DNA from: an uncultured Bacteroides sp.
GTDB taxonomy: Bacteria > Bacteroidota > Bacteroidia > Bacteroidales > Bacteroidaceae
Reading direction: 5' to 3'
Assembly (NCBI GenBank): GCA_905197435.1
Contig: CAJJYX010000130.1
Location: forward strand, 1 to 9,529
Length of the DNA: 9,529 nt
Each line of letters opens with the position of its first letter. Positions within the stretch are counted from its first letter, which is position 1. The translations under genes and the position numbers were made by a program. Below the pieces are notes generated by a model, which was given only the letters and a program-made list of their open reading frames with translations, had not been told where the DNA came from and did not search any database. This document shows positions 1 to 8,385 of this stretch, piece after piece.

Positions 1-2910
1 GGCGGTGAAATCCGCGACCGTATGGGTGGCGGTAAAGGTTCTTGGCCGATTGCCGGAACAGCCGTTTACATGACCTCCTACCCCCGCATAGAAGAAGGAC
101 GTCCCTGGGAAGAAATTCTGCCGGTACGCAAATGGTTGTATCAGACTCCCGAACAAATACTGATTAAGGCATCGAATGGTGCCAGCGACTTCGGTAACAA
201 ATTCGGCCAACCACTGATCTGCGGTTCCGTACTCACTTTCGAACATAAAGAAAAAGACGAAGTTTACGGCTATGACAAGGTGATTATGCTTGCCGGAGGC
301 GTAGGCTACGGAACCCAGCGCGACTGCCTGAAAGGTACACCGGAAGCCGGAAACAAAATAGTCGTTATCGGTGGAGACAATTACCGCATCGGCCTGGGCG
401 GCGGCTCCGTGTCTTCCGTAGATACCGGACGCTACAGCAGCGGTATCGAGCTGAACGCCGTGCAACGTGCCAATGCAGAAATGCAGAAACGCGCCTATAA
501 CGTGGTACGTGCACTCTGTGAGGAAGAGACCAATCCTGTCGTTTCCATCCACGACCACGGTTCTGCCGGACATGTCAACTGCCTGTCCGAATTGGTAGAG
601 GAATGCGGTGGTTTAATCGACATGAGCAAGTTGCCCATCGGTGACACCACTCTGTCTGCCAAGGAAATTATTGCCAATGAAAGTCAAGAGCGTATGGGCT
701 TGCTGATTCAAGAAGAAGCCATCGAGCACGTGCGCAAGGTGGCCGAGCGCGAACGCGCCCCGATGTACGTAGTAGGCGAGACTACCGGCGACCACCGTTT
801 TGCCTTCCAGCAGGCTGATGGTGTACGTCCGTTCGACCTCGCCGTAGAACAGATGTTCGGTTCTTCCCCAAAGACCTATATGGTGGACAAGACCGTGGAA
901 CGTCACTACGAAATGCCCAAATACGAACTGTCTCAATTGCACGAATATCTCACCAATGTGCTCCAACTGGAAGCTGTAGCTTGTAAAGACTGGTTAACCA
1001 ACAAGGTGGACCGTTCCGTAACAGGTAAAATTGCCCGCCAGCAATGCCAGGGTGAATTGCTGTTGCCTTTGAGCGATTGCGGCGTGGTAGCTTTGGACTA
1101 TCGCGGTGAAAAGGGTATCGCTACTTCCCTGGGACATGCTCCCCAAGCAGCTCTTGCCGACCCGGCAGCCGGTTCCATCCTTTCTGTCAGCGAAGCATTG
1201 ACCAACTTAGTTTGGGCACCGCTTGCCGAAGGCTTGGACAGCGTTTCCCTCTCCGCCAACTGGATGTGGCCCTGCCGCTCACAAGAAGGCGAAGATGCCC
1301 GCTTGTACACGGCAGTAAAAGCATTGAGCGACTTCTGCTGTGCGCTGCAAATCAATGTACCAACCGGCAAAGACTCCCTTTCCATGACACAGAAATATCC
1401 CGACGGCAGCAAAGTAATTTCTCCGGGTACGGTAATTGTTTCTGCCGGCGGCGAAGTTTCCGATGTCAAGAAAGTAGTTTCTCCGGTCTTGGTCAACAAT
1501 GAAAAGACTACGATTTATCATATCGACTTCAGTTTTGACAACCTTAAACTTGGTGGTTCCGCCTTTGCGCAAGCCTTGGGCAAGGTAGGCGACGAAGTTC
1601 CCTGCGTGCAGGATGCCGAATACTTCCGCGATGCATTCCTTGCCGTGCAGGAGTTGGTCAACAAGGGGCTGATTCTTGCCGGGCATGACATTTCCGCCGG
1701 CGGTCTCATCACCACACTGCTCGAAATGTGCTTTGCCAATGTGGAAGGCGGTATGGAAATCAACCTGGATAAAATTAAGGAACAAGACCTTATCAAAATT
1801 CTGTTTGCAGAGAATCCGGGTATCGTTATCCAAGTGAGCGACAAGCACAAGGAAGCCGTAAAACAAATTTTGGAAGATGCAGGCGTAGGTTACGTGAAAC
1901 TCGGCAAGCCGACAGACGAACGCCACATCCTTGTATCAAAAGGAGACGCAACCTATCAATTCGGCATTGACTACATGCGCGATGTATGGTACTCCACTTC
2001 TTATCTGCTCGACCGCAAGCAGTCCATGAACGGCTGCGCCAAGAAGCGTTTCGAGAACTACAAGATGCAACCGGTGGAATTCGCCTTCATGCCGGACTTC
2101 AAAGGCAAGTTCTCACAATACGGCATTGACCCTAACCGCCGCACACCGTCCGGCATCCGTGCCGCCATCATCCGCGAAAAAGGAACCAACGGCGAACGTG
2201 AGATGGCCTACTCACTCTATCTGGCCGGCTTCGACGTGAAGGACGTTACAATGACCGACCTCATCAGCGGCCGCGAGACTCTGGAAGATGTGAACATGAT
2301 TGTTTACTGCGGTGGTTTCTCCAACTCCGACGTTCTCGGTTCTGCCAAGGGTTGGGCCGGTGCTTTCCTCTTCAATCCGAAAGCGAAAGAAGCGCTCGAC
2401 AAGTATTATGCACGTAAAGATACACTTTCACTGGGCGTCTGCAACGGTTGCCAGTTGATGATGGAACTTAACCTTATCAATCCTGAACACAAGAAGAATG
2501 GCAAGATGCTCCATAATGACTCACACAAGTTCGAGTCCAGATTCCTTGGCGTTACCGTCCCCACCAACCGAAGCGTAATGCTCGGTTCGCTGAGTGGCAG
2601 CAAACTGGGTATTTGGGTAGCCCACGGTGAAGGAAAGTTCTCCTTGCCATACGATGAGGACAAATATAACGTCGTTCTGAAATACTCATACGATGAATAT
2701 CCTTCCAACCCCAACGGTTCGGACTATTCTATCGCCGGATTGGCAAGTGCCGACGGACGTCATTTAGCCATGATGCCCCACTTGGAACGTGCCATCTTCC
2801 CCTGGCAGAATGGCTGTTACCCCGCAGACCGTGCAAACAGCGACCAAATCACTCCTTGGATAGAGGCATTTGTCAATGCACGCAAATGGGTGGAAGCCAA
2901 TAAAAAATGA
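1..2910 (+). CDS. purL: Phosphoribosylformylglycinamidine synthase (FGAM synthase), 5'-truncated
   Basis: This cytoplasmic enzyme makes FGAM from FGAR, glutamine and ATP, the fourth step of de novo purine synthesis. The reading frame is open from base 1 (GGEIRDR precedes the first ATG at 22), so that ATG is internal and the gene begins outside the window. About 969 residues are visible; full-length large PurL proteins are roughly 1,230-1,300, so about the first 260 are missing. In order, counting codons from base 1: GGGKGSWPIAGTAVYM near the left edge, the synthase motif HDHGSAGH (184-191), ESQERM (227-232), PTGKDS (454-459) and HDISAGG (562-568). The C-terminal glutamine amidotransferase domain starts near 720, with nucleophile Cys814 in GVCNGCQ and the catalytic His927 and Glu929 in MPHLER. 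All key residues are present and the frame is intact. The synthase and glutaminase domains are fused, as in Bacteroidetes and Proteobacteria, unlike the split PurL/PurQ/PurS of Bacillus. Confidence 0.97.
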   Translation, partial: GGEIRDRMGGGKGSWPIAGTAVYMTSYPRIEEGRPWEEILPVRKWLYQTPEQILIKASNGASDFGNKFGQPLICGSVLTFEHKEKDEVYGYDKVIMLAGGVGYGTQRDCLKGTPEAGNKIVVIGGDNYRIGLGGGSVSSVDTGRYSSGIELNAVQRANAEMQKRAYNVVRALCEEETNPVVSIHDHGSAGHVNCLSELVEECGGLIDMSKLPIGDTTLSAKEIIANESQERMGLLIQEEAIEHVRKVAERERAPMYVVGETTGDHRFAFQQADGVRPFDLAVEQMFGSSPKTYMVDKTVERHYEMPKYELSQLHEYLTNVLQLEAVACKDWLTNKVDRSVTGKIARQQCQGELLLPLSDCGVVALDYRGEKGIATSLGHAPQAALADPAAGSILSVSEALTNLVWAPLAEGLDSVSLSANWMWPCRSQEGEDARLYTAVKALSDFCCALQINVPTGKDSLSMTQKYPDGSKVISPGTVIVSAGGEVSDVKKVVSPVLVNNEKTTIYHIDFSFDNLKLGGSAFAQALGKVGDEVPCVQDAEYFRDAFLAVQELVNKGLILAGHDISAGGLITTLLEMCFANVEGGMEINLDKIKEQDLIKILFAENPGIVIQVSDKHKEAVKQILEDAGVGYVKLGKPTDERHILVSKGDATYQFGIDYMRDVWYSTSYLLDRKQSMNGCAKKRFENYKMQPVEFAFMPDFKGKFSQYGIDPNRRTPSGIRAAIIREKGTNGEREMAYSLYLAGFDVKDVTMTDLISGRETLEDVNMIVYCGGFSNSDVLGSAKGWAGAFLFNPKAKEALDKYYARKDTLSLGVCNGCQLMMELNLINPEHKKNGKMLHNDSHKFESRFLGVTVPTNRSVMLGSLSGSKLGIWVAHGEGKFSLPYDEDKYNVVLKYSYDEYPSNPNGSDYSIAGLASADGRHLAMMPHLERAIFPWQNGCYPADRANSDQITPWIEAFVNARKWVEANKK

Positions 2911-2933
2911 ACTGAATTCCTTTCTTAATAAAA

Positions 2934-2977
2934 ATGCAACAGGCGCGGGTTTATAGACAAGCCCGCGCTTGTTGCAT
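2934..2977 (+). terminator. Hairpin terminator after purL
   Basis: A near-perfect 19-bp stem starts 24 bases after the purL stop. ATGCAACA (2934-2941) pairs with TGTTGCAT (2970-2977), and GCGCGGG (2943-2949) pairs with CCCGCGC (2962-2968). G·T wobbles join the segments at 2942/2969 and 2950/2961, and two T-A pairs close a 6-base loop (2953-2958). The 3' side is pyrimidine-rich, with a T-run near 2997-3007, rather than an immediate T tract. An A-rich stretch precedes the stem. Position and stability fit a Rho-independent terminator separating purL from the HTCS unit. No gene on the other strand would use it from the right. Confidence 0.75.
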
Positions 2978-2998
2978 TCCTCCATTCTTCGCCTTCTT

Positions 2999-3030
2999 TT
3001 TGTTTTTCTCAAACAAAAGCATTACTTTTG
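2999..3030 (+). promoter_or_regulatory. Bacteroides-type sigma-ABfr promoter for the HTCS gene
   Basis: TACTTTTG (3023-3030) matches the Bacteroides -7 consensus TAnnTTTG exactly. A -33-like TTTG lies at 2999-3002, leaving a 20-base spacer, within the usual range. Transcription would start near 3037, giving a leader of about 45-50 bases before the ATG at 3085. The promoter sits directly after the purL terminator, which supports an independent transcription unit. The assignment is from consensus match and position only. Confidence 0.65.
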
Positions 3031-3084
3031 TGTTCTATTTCCGACTCCCCCTTAGTATGACATTCAAAAATACGTTCGCCAATT

Positions 3085-6000
3085 ATGAAAAAGTACTTCT
3101 TTTTCTACATACTACTATTGTTGCCAATTATAAGCATTGCACAAACATACAGGTACATCGATGTGGAAGACGGCTTGAGCAACAGACGGGTATATGCTAT
3201 CCAAAAAGGGCCTAAAGGTTACATGTGGTTTCTTACCCACGACGGCATCGACCGATACAACGGTAAGGAATTCAAGCCATACAAGCTGATGGATGGAGAT
3301 GAAGAAGTAAACTCCATGATGAACTTGAATTGGCTCTATGTGGATGCCAAAGGAACCATATGGGAAATAGGAAAGAAAGGACGCGTGTTCCGCTATGATA
3401 CAAAACACGACCGTTTTGTCCTGGCATACAAGTTGCCCGAAAGCGAAGTGAAAGGACGTCCTACTCCTATCAGTTACGGTTTTGTGGATGCCAACAGCAT
3501 AATATGGCTTTGCAATGAAGATGCCCTATATCTGTACGACAGCAATACTCAAAAAACAGCACTCATCCAAAACGAAATAGGAGAACGAATCACGGACATT
3601 GCACAAATCGATTCTACTCACTTCTTTATCGGAACCGACGTCGGCATACATTATGCCGAACTGGCAAACAACACCCTCACCCTCAGTCCCTGCGACCAAC
3701 TGGATACCTTGAAGATACAAATCAACGAGCTATATTATCACAAATCGTCCCGCAAGGTATTTATCGGTACTTTCCAACGAGGAATATTTGCCTATGACTT
3801 GAACAAGCATAAAGTCATGCATATACCATCCGGGCTGATGGATATCAGTATCAACTGCATCCGTGCCTTCAATGACAATGAAATTCTCATCGCTACAGAT
3901 GGGGCAGGTGTCTACAAAATGAATACCGACACCTACGAATCCGAGCCCTACATCGTTGCCGACTATAACCGGTACAACGCTATGAACGGAAATACCATCA
4001 ATGACATTTACATTGACAGTGAGCAACGTATCTGGATGGCCAATTATCCCATCGGCATAACTGTACGCAACAACCGATATGCCGATTATCAATGGATAAA
4101 ACACTCTATCGGCAATAAGCAGTCACTCATTAATGACCAAGTGAATGCGATTATCGAGGACCAGGACAGCGACTTGTGGTTTGCCACCAACAACGGAATC
4201 AGCCTCTATTCCAGCAAGACGAAACAATGGCACTCATTCCTCAGTACCTTTGACACTGCCAGCCATGACAAGAACCACATCTTCATCTCGTTGTGCGAGG
4301 TGGAGCCGGGCATCATTTGGGCCGGAGGGTACACTTCCGGCATCTACCAGATAAACAAGAAGCGACTGTCCATAGACTTCTTTACTCCGTCTCTATTCAG
4401 TAATCTGAATATCCGGCCGGACAAGTATATCCGGTCTATCGTGAAAGATTCCTCAGGGAATATCTGGTCCGGAGGGTATTATAACTTGAAAGAAACAAAT
4501 TATGACAACAAAAGCACACGGCATTTCCCCGGCTTGAGCGGTATCACTGCCATTGTAGAAAAAGACTCCACGCACATGTGGATAGGCACTGCCACCGGCT
4601 TATACTTATTGGAGAAAGCAACCGGCAAATATACTTATATCCAGATGCCCGTAGAATCCTACTACATCTATTCCCTATGCCAGACTTCCAACGGAATGCT
4701 GTACATCGGCACCAATAATGCAGGTTTGTTGGTATACGATACGACCCAAAATACATTTACACATTATCACAGAGACAACTGCGCCTTGATTTCCAACAAT
4801 GTCTACGCCCTGCTATCCGACAACAAAGGAAATATCTTCCTGAGCACGGAACATGGTTTATCCACATTCTATCCTGCCGAAAAGACCTTCCATAACTGGA
4901 CCAAAGAGCAAGGACTGAAGTCCGACCATTTCAATGCCGCCTCAGGTACCTTGAGGAAAAACGGCAACTTCATTTTCGGTAGTACAGATGGAGCCATAGA
5001 GTTTGACAAGGACATGGTTCTGCCACGTGACTATAATTTCAAAATGGTATTCAGCGATCTGCGGGTATTCTATCAGACTGTCTATCCCAAAGATGAAGGC
5101 TCCCCACTTATTATGGATATAGACGAGACAAAAACCTTGCGTTTGAAGTACAACCAAAACATCTTCTCATTACAGGTTTCCGACATTAATTATGACTACC
5201 CTTCCTTGATTCTGTACTCCTGGAAGCTGGAAGGCTTCTATGAAGGGTGGAGCCGTCCGGGACAAGAAAACACCATCCGTTTTACAAACCTGAGCCCGGG
5301 CAGCTATACCCTGCGTGTACGTGCCATCTCCAACGAAGACCGCCGTATTGTCTTGGAAGAGCGCAGCATAGACATCATTATCGAACAGCCCATCTGGCTC
5401 AGTTTTTGGGCGTTAATACTTTATGCAGTGATTATCATATCCATTGCAAGCATCACTCTGCGAGTAATAGTCTTGCGAAAACAACGGAAAGAATCCGATG
5501 AGAAAATACGCTTCTTCGTTAACACAGCACATGATATACGCACTCCACTGACACTCATCAAAGCGCCTTTGGAAGAAATCACTGAACGCGAACAACTGAC
5601 CGCCAGCGGACAGAGCAACATCAATACAGCCCTACGGAATGTAAATGCCTTATTGCGCCTGACCACCAATCTCATCTCTTTCGAGCGTGCAGACACCTAT
5701 TCCGGAGACTTATATATATCCGAATATGAGCTAAACACATATATGGAAGAGACTATCGATACTTTCCGCTCATACGCAAACATCAAGCACATCAACCTGA
5801 CTTACGAAAGCAATTTCCGCTATCTGAACGTATGGCTGGACAAGGACAAGATGGACTCCATTTTGAAAAACATCGTATCCAATGCATTGAAATATACGCC
5901 GGAAGGCGGCAACGTACACATTTTTACCTCAGAAGCAGGAGATACCTGGAGCATTGAAGTGAAAGATACCGGCATAGGCATTCCGGCTGCGGAACAGAAA

Positions 6001-7116
6001 AAGCTGTTCAAAATACATTTCCGCGGCAGCAATGCCATCAATTCAAAAGTTACCGGAAGCGGCATCGGCCTACTCTTGGTAGGAAAACTTGTACGCCTGC
6101 ATAAAGGAAAGATTAATTTCAGCAGCATGGAAGGAAAAGGCTCTTGCATCAAAATCACTTTCCCAAAAGGAAACAAGCACTTCCGCAAGGAAATCCAACG
6201 CCCCCAACCCGCAAACGAACGGGTTGTCTATTCGGCTGCCGGAGTACCTGTCAATGCTTCCGCTGCATCCCCTGCCTCCGGTGGCATCTATGATAAAGCA
6301 CGGCAACTGTCGGAAAACAGCAATAACCGCCAGAAACTTCTTATTGTAGAAGATAATGACGAATTAAGGGAGTACCTGCACGGGACATTGTCTGAACAGT
6401 ACAATATACAAGTATGCACCAATGGAAAAGAGGCCCTCACCATTGTCAAGGAATACATGCCCGACCTTATCATTTCAGACATCATGATGCCAGAGATGAG
6501 AGGAGATGAATTGTGCCACATCCTAAAGAACGACATCGAGACATCACACATCCCTATCATCCTGCTCACAGCATTGAATACCGACAAGAATATCATTGAG
6601 GGACTGCAAAGCGGGGCGGACGATTATATCGTGAAACCTTTCAACATCGGTATTTTGCGGGCAAACATCGCCAACTTGCTGACTAACAGGGCACTGTTAC
6701 GCCATAAATATGCCAGTCTGGATTTAAATGACGAAAAGAACAGTACAGATTGCATCAACTGCTCCAATGACTTGGACTGGAAGTTTATCGCAACCGTCAA
6801 AAAGAGTGTAGAAGACAATATGGACAATTCAAGCTTCAACGTCGATGTACTCTGCAACCTGCTGAACATGAGTAGAACCAGCTTCTACAATAAGATAAAG
6901 GCTCTGACCGATCAAGCTCCGGCCGACTACATCCGGCTGATTCGCCTGAAACATGCCGCTCAACTTCTGAAAGAACAAAAGCACACCATCACCGAGATTT
7001 CAGAAATGACCGGTTTCAGCGATGCGAAATATTTCCGTGAAGTATTCAAGAAACATTTCAACATGAGTCCAAGCCAGTATGCCAAGAAAGGAAAAGATGA
7101 TAAAGAAATAAAGTAA
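3085..7116 (+). CDS. Hybrid two-component system sensor/regulator (HTCS), AraC-type output
   Basis: A one-protein signalling system of 1,343 residues, a normal HTCS length. A signal peptide or N-terminal anchor (MKKYFFFYILLLLPIISIAQ) leads a periplasmic sensor of Reg_prop beta-propeller repeats (about residues 25-670; typical blades read N-x-V-x-A-I…G-x-x-W-x-x-T-x-x-G-L). A Y_Y_Y domain follows (about 685-767), then a transmembrane helix (about 769-792). The cytoplasmic part has HisKA with His816 in AHDIRTP, a HATPase with N-box Asn933, DTGIGIP (961-967) and GSGIGL (from 991), and a receiver domain (about 1083-1200) with acidic residues 1089-1090, phospho-acceptor Asp1132 and Lys1184. An AraC helix-turn-helix ends it (about 1235-1338). 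All catalytic residues are present. A poorly conserved linker of about 50 residues joins kinase and receiver. HTCS proteins usually sense glycan fragments and activate polysaccharide-utilisation genes; the ligand cannot be read here. No SusC/SusD pair is visible, and two chrA genes follow at 17 bases. Confidence 0.95.
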   Translation: MKKYFFFYILLLLPIISIAQTYRYIDVEDGLSNRRVYAIQKGPKGYMWFLTHDGIDRYNGKEFKPYKLMDGDEEVNSMMNLNWLYVDAKGTIWEIGKKGRVFRYDTKHDRFVLAYKLPESEVKGRPTPISYGFVDANSIIWLCNEDALYLYDSNTQKTALIQNEIGERITDIAQIDSTHFFIGTDVGIHYAELANNTLTLSPCDQLDTLKIQINELYYHKSSRKVFIGTFQRGIFAYDLNKHKVMHIPSGLMDISINCIRAFNDNEILIATDGAGVYKMNTDTYESEPYIVADYNRYNAMNGNTINDIYIDSEQRIWMANYPIGITVRNNRYADYQWIKHSIGNKQSLINDQVNAIIEDQDSDLWFATNNGISLYSSKTKQWHSFLSTFDTASHDKNHIFISLCEVEPGIIWAGGYTSGIYQINKKRLSIDFFTPSLFSNLNIRPDKYIRSIVKDSSGNIWSGGYYNLKETNYDNKSTRHFPGLSGITAIVEKDSTHMWIGTATGLYLLEKATGKYTYIQMPVESYYIYSLCQTSNGMLYIGTNNAGLLVYDTTQNTFTHYHRDNCALISNNVYALLSDNKGNIFLSTEHGLSTFYPAEKTFHNWTKEQGLKSDHFNAASGTLRKNGNFIFGSTDGAIEFDKDMVLPRDYNFKMVFSDLRVFYQTVYPKDEGSPLIMDIDETKTLRLKYNQNIFSLQVSDINYDYPSLILYSWKLEGFYEGWSRPGQENTIRFTNLSPGSYTLRVRAISNEDRRIVLEERSIDIIIEQPIWLSFWALILYAVIIISIASITLRVIVLRKQRKESDEKIRFFVNTAHDIRTPLTLIKAPLEEITEREQLTASGQSNINTALRNVNALLRLTTNLISFERADTYSGDLYISEYELNTYMEETIDTFRSYANIKHINLTYESNFRYLNVWLDKDKMDSILKNIVSNALKYTPEGGNVHIFTSEAGDTWSIEVKDTGIGIPAAEQKKLFKIHFRGSNAINSKVTGSGIGLLLVGKLVRLHKGKINFSSMEGKGSCIKITFPKGNKHFRKEIQRPQPANERVVYSAAGVPVNASAASPASGGIYDKARQLSENSNNRQKLLIVEDNDELREYLHGTLSEQYNIQVCTNGKEALTIVKEYMPDLIISDIMMPEMRGDELCHILKNDIETSHIPIILLTALNTDKNIIEGLQSGADDYIVKPFNIGILRANIANLLTNRALLRHKYASLDLNDEKNSTDCINCSNDLDWKFIATVKKSVEDNMDNSSFNVDVLCNLLNMSRTSFYNKIKALTDQAPADYIRLIRLKHAAQLLKEQKHTITEISEMTGFSDAKYFREVFKKHFNMSPSQYAKKGKDDKEIK

Positions 7117-7133
7117 ATTACAACATTTTGAAT

Positions 7134-7688
7134 ATGAATATATATCTTGAAGCATTCTCCATTTTCTTTAAGATAGGAGCTTTTACCATCGGTGGCGGTT
7201 ATGCCATGGTACCGCTGATAGAAAATGAAATCGTAACCAAACGGAACTGGATAGCCAAAGAAGACTTCATTGACCTGCTTGCCATATCGCAGTCTGCTCC
7301 GGGCATCCTTGCCGTCAACATATCCATTTTCATAGGGTATCGGCTACGAGGAATACGTGGCAGTATCATCACTGCATTAGGAACCATCCTTCCTTCGTTT
7401 CTCATCATCCTTGCCATAGCGTTGTTTTTTCACAATTTCAAGGATAATACCATTGTAGAGCGCATATTCAAGGGTATCCGCCCGGCTGTGGTTGCACTGA
7501 TTGCCGCCCCTACATTCAGCATGGCCAAATCGGCTCGAATAAACCGGTATAACATTTGGATACCGGTTATTTCAGCATTGCTCATCTGGCGGCTGGGATT
7601 CTCCCCCATCTGGATTATCATTGCGGCAGGTGTAGGAGGATACCTCTACGGACGCTACAAAAAAAGGAAAGCTCAAAATAAAGAATGA
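7134..7688 (+). CDS. chrA: ChrA-family (chromate transporter) half-size protein, first of a pair
   Basis: An inner-membrane protein of 184 residues from the short-chain ChrA (CHR) family. The N-terminus reads FFKIGAFTIGGGYAMVPLI, followed by a conserved AISQSAPGILAVN segment and GIRPAVVALI, with several hydrophobic helices and a basic tail (YGRYKKRKAQ). Long-chain ChrA proteins are tandem duplications of this domain at about 400 residues. Half-size forms occur as adjacent gene pairs thought to work together, as with the second copy here. The family name implies chromate efflux, but the physiological substrate in anaerobic gut bacteria is unproven. I chose ATG 7134; an in-frame TTG at 7128 is possible but would add only two residues. 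The start lies 17 bases after the HTCS stop with no promoter consensus in the gap, so co-transcription is likely. Confidence 0.9.
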   Translation: MNIYLEAFSIFFKIGAFTIGGGYAMVPLIENEIVTKRNWIAKEDFIDLLAISQSAPGILAVNISIFIGYRLRGIRGSIITALGTILPSFLIILAIALFFHNFKDNTIVERIFKGIRPAVVALIAAPTFSMAKSARINRYNIWIPVISALLIWRLGFSPIWIIIAAGVGGYLYGRYKKRKAQNKE

Positions 7689-7695
7689 AGAATGA
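7682..7695. repeat. Direct repeat, two copies of AGAATGA
   Basis: Two perfect tandem heptamers (7682-7688 and 7689-7695) span the end of the first chrA gene. The first copy contains its TGA stop codon, so the second lies just outside the reading frame. This is short, and no function can be inferred. Confidence 0.5.
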
Positions 7696-7715
7696 AAGTT
7701 GCAGGACAAGCATCG

Positions 7716-7743
7716 CTAATCATTAATCACTAACTACTAACCA
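7716..7743. repeat. Four-unit degenerate heptamer repeat (YTAAYYA) before second chrA
   Basis: The units are CTAATCA (7716-7722), TTAATCA (7723-7729), CTAACTA (7730-7736) and CTAACCA (7737-7743). The last A is the first base of the second chrA start codon. The same heptamer family fills the space after that gene (8291-8385). The array occupies the position where a ribosome-binding site would be, and no Shine-Dalgarno sequence is present. Confidence 0.75.
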
Positions 7744-8291
7744 TGATTTTCTTACAGTTATTCTATACTTTTTTTAAGATCGGCCTCTTCGGCTTTGGTG
7801 GCGGATACGCCATGTTGTCCATGATACAAGGTGAAGTAGTCACCCGCTATGGATGGCTCTCTCCTCAAGAATTCACTGATATTGTGGCAATCAGCCAGAT
7901 GACCCCCGGACCGATAGGTATCAACTCGGCAACCTATGTCGGTTTTACTGCAACCGGTAGCGTATGGGGTTCTGTTGTCGCCACTTTTGCCGTGGTGCTT
8001 CCCTCTTTCCTACTGATGCTGACCATCAGCAGGTTCTTTTTGAAATATCAAAAGCACCCTTCCGTAGAAGCAGTATTCAGTGGTCTTCGCCCGGCAGTGG
8101 TAGGCCTGCTGGCCTCAGCCGCGCTGGTATTGATGAACCAGGAAAACTTCAGTTCCCCTAAAGAAGACATGTACTCTTTCGCCATCAGCTGCCTTATCTT
8201 CCTTGTTGCATTCGTAGGGACCAGGAAGTATAAACTGAATCCGATAGGAATGATTATAGCCTGCGGAATAGCAGGGCTGATATTTTATTAG
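7743..8291 (+). CDS. chrA: ChrA-family (chromate transporter) half-size protein, second of a pair
   Basis: A 182-residue membrane protein homologous to its neighbour. FYTFFKIGLFGFGGGYAML matches the first copy's FFKIGAFTIGGGYAM region, AISQMTPGPIGIN matches AISQSAPGILAVN, and GLRPAVVGLL matches GIRPAVVALI. Hydrophobic segments run through to a C-terminus that ends abruptly in GLIFY. Both members of a half-size ChrA pair are generally needed for transport in characterised systems (for example the paired genes of Bacillus), probably as a two-subunit complex with opposed topologies; that role is inferred here. The 54-base gap to the first copy is largely heptamer repeats and holds no recognisable promoter, so the two are probably co-transcribed. 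The start codon is the only sensible ATG, since the GGGYAM motif follows about 20 residues later, as in the first copy. The TAG stop overlaps the first unit of the downstream repeat array. Confidence 0.9.
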   Translation: MIFLQLFYTFFKIGLFGFGGGYAMLSMIQGEVVTRYGWLSPQEFTDIVAISQMTPGPIGINSATYVGFTATGSVWGSVVATFAVVLPSFLLMLTISRFFLKYQKHPSVEAVFSGLRPAVVGLLASAALVLMNQENFSSPKEDMYSFAISCLIFLVAFVGTRKYKLNPIGMIIACGIAGLIFY

Positions 8292-8385
8292 TGATTAGGG
8301 GTTAGTGATTAGTGATCAGGGGTTAATCATTGAATATTAATCACTAATCACTAACCCCTAATTCCTAACCACTAATCCCTAAAGT
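8291..8385. repeat. Heptamer repeat array in both orientations, between convergent genes
   Basis: The left half carries units such as GTGATTA (8291-8297), GGGGTTA (8298-8304), GTGATTA (8305-8311), GTGATCA (8312-8318) and GGGGTTA (8319-8325). The right half carries the reverse complements: CTAATCA (8344-8350), CTAACCC (8351-8357), CTAATTC (8358-8364), CTAACCA (8365-8371) and CTAATCC (8372-8378), then a partial unit. It fills the whole space between the two convergent ORFs and overlaps both stop codons, which are both TAG. Because the period is 7, not a multiple of 3, stop triplets fall in several frames on each strand. Confidence 0.85.
8294..8362. terminator. Perfect 23-bp inverted repeat, possible bidirectional terminator
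   Basis: ATTAGGGG…GTGAT (8294-8316) is the exact reverse complement of 8340-8362, separated by a 23-base loop. In RNA from either strand it would form a long, mostly A/U stem. Its place between convergent genes fits a bidirectional terminator. The large loop and missing T tract make this uncertain, and the symmetry may simply result from heptamers in both orientations. Confidence 0.45.

Noticed and set aside
1279..1926. Long antisense reading frames inside purL (also 613-966 and 1098-1499)
   Set aside because: They lie opposite a well-conserved PurL and show no recognisable domain. Open antisense frames are expected from its codon usage.
2934..3215. A plus-strand reading frame starting in the terminator
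   Set aside because: It begins inside the hairpin, runs through the promoter and into the HTCS in another frame, and the protein shows no family features.
7128..7133. TTG start for the first chrA gene
   Set aside because: An in-frame ATG lies two codons later and gives the usual N-terminus length for the family.
8291..8385. CRISPR array or phage attachment site
   Set aside because: The units are contiguous degenerate 7-mers without spacers, there are no cas genes, and no integrase or duplicated tRNA end is visible.
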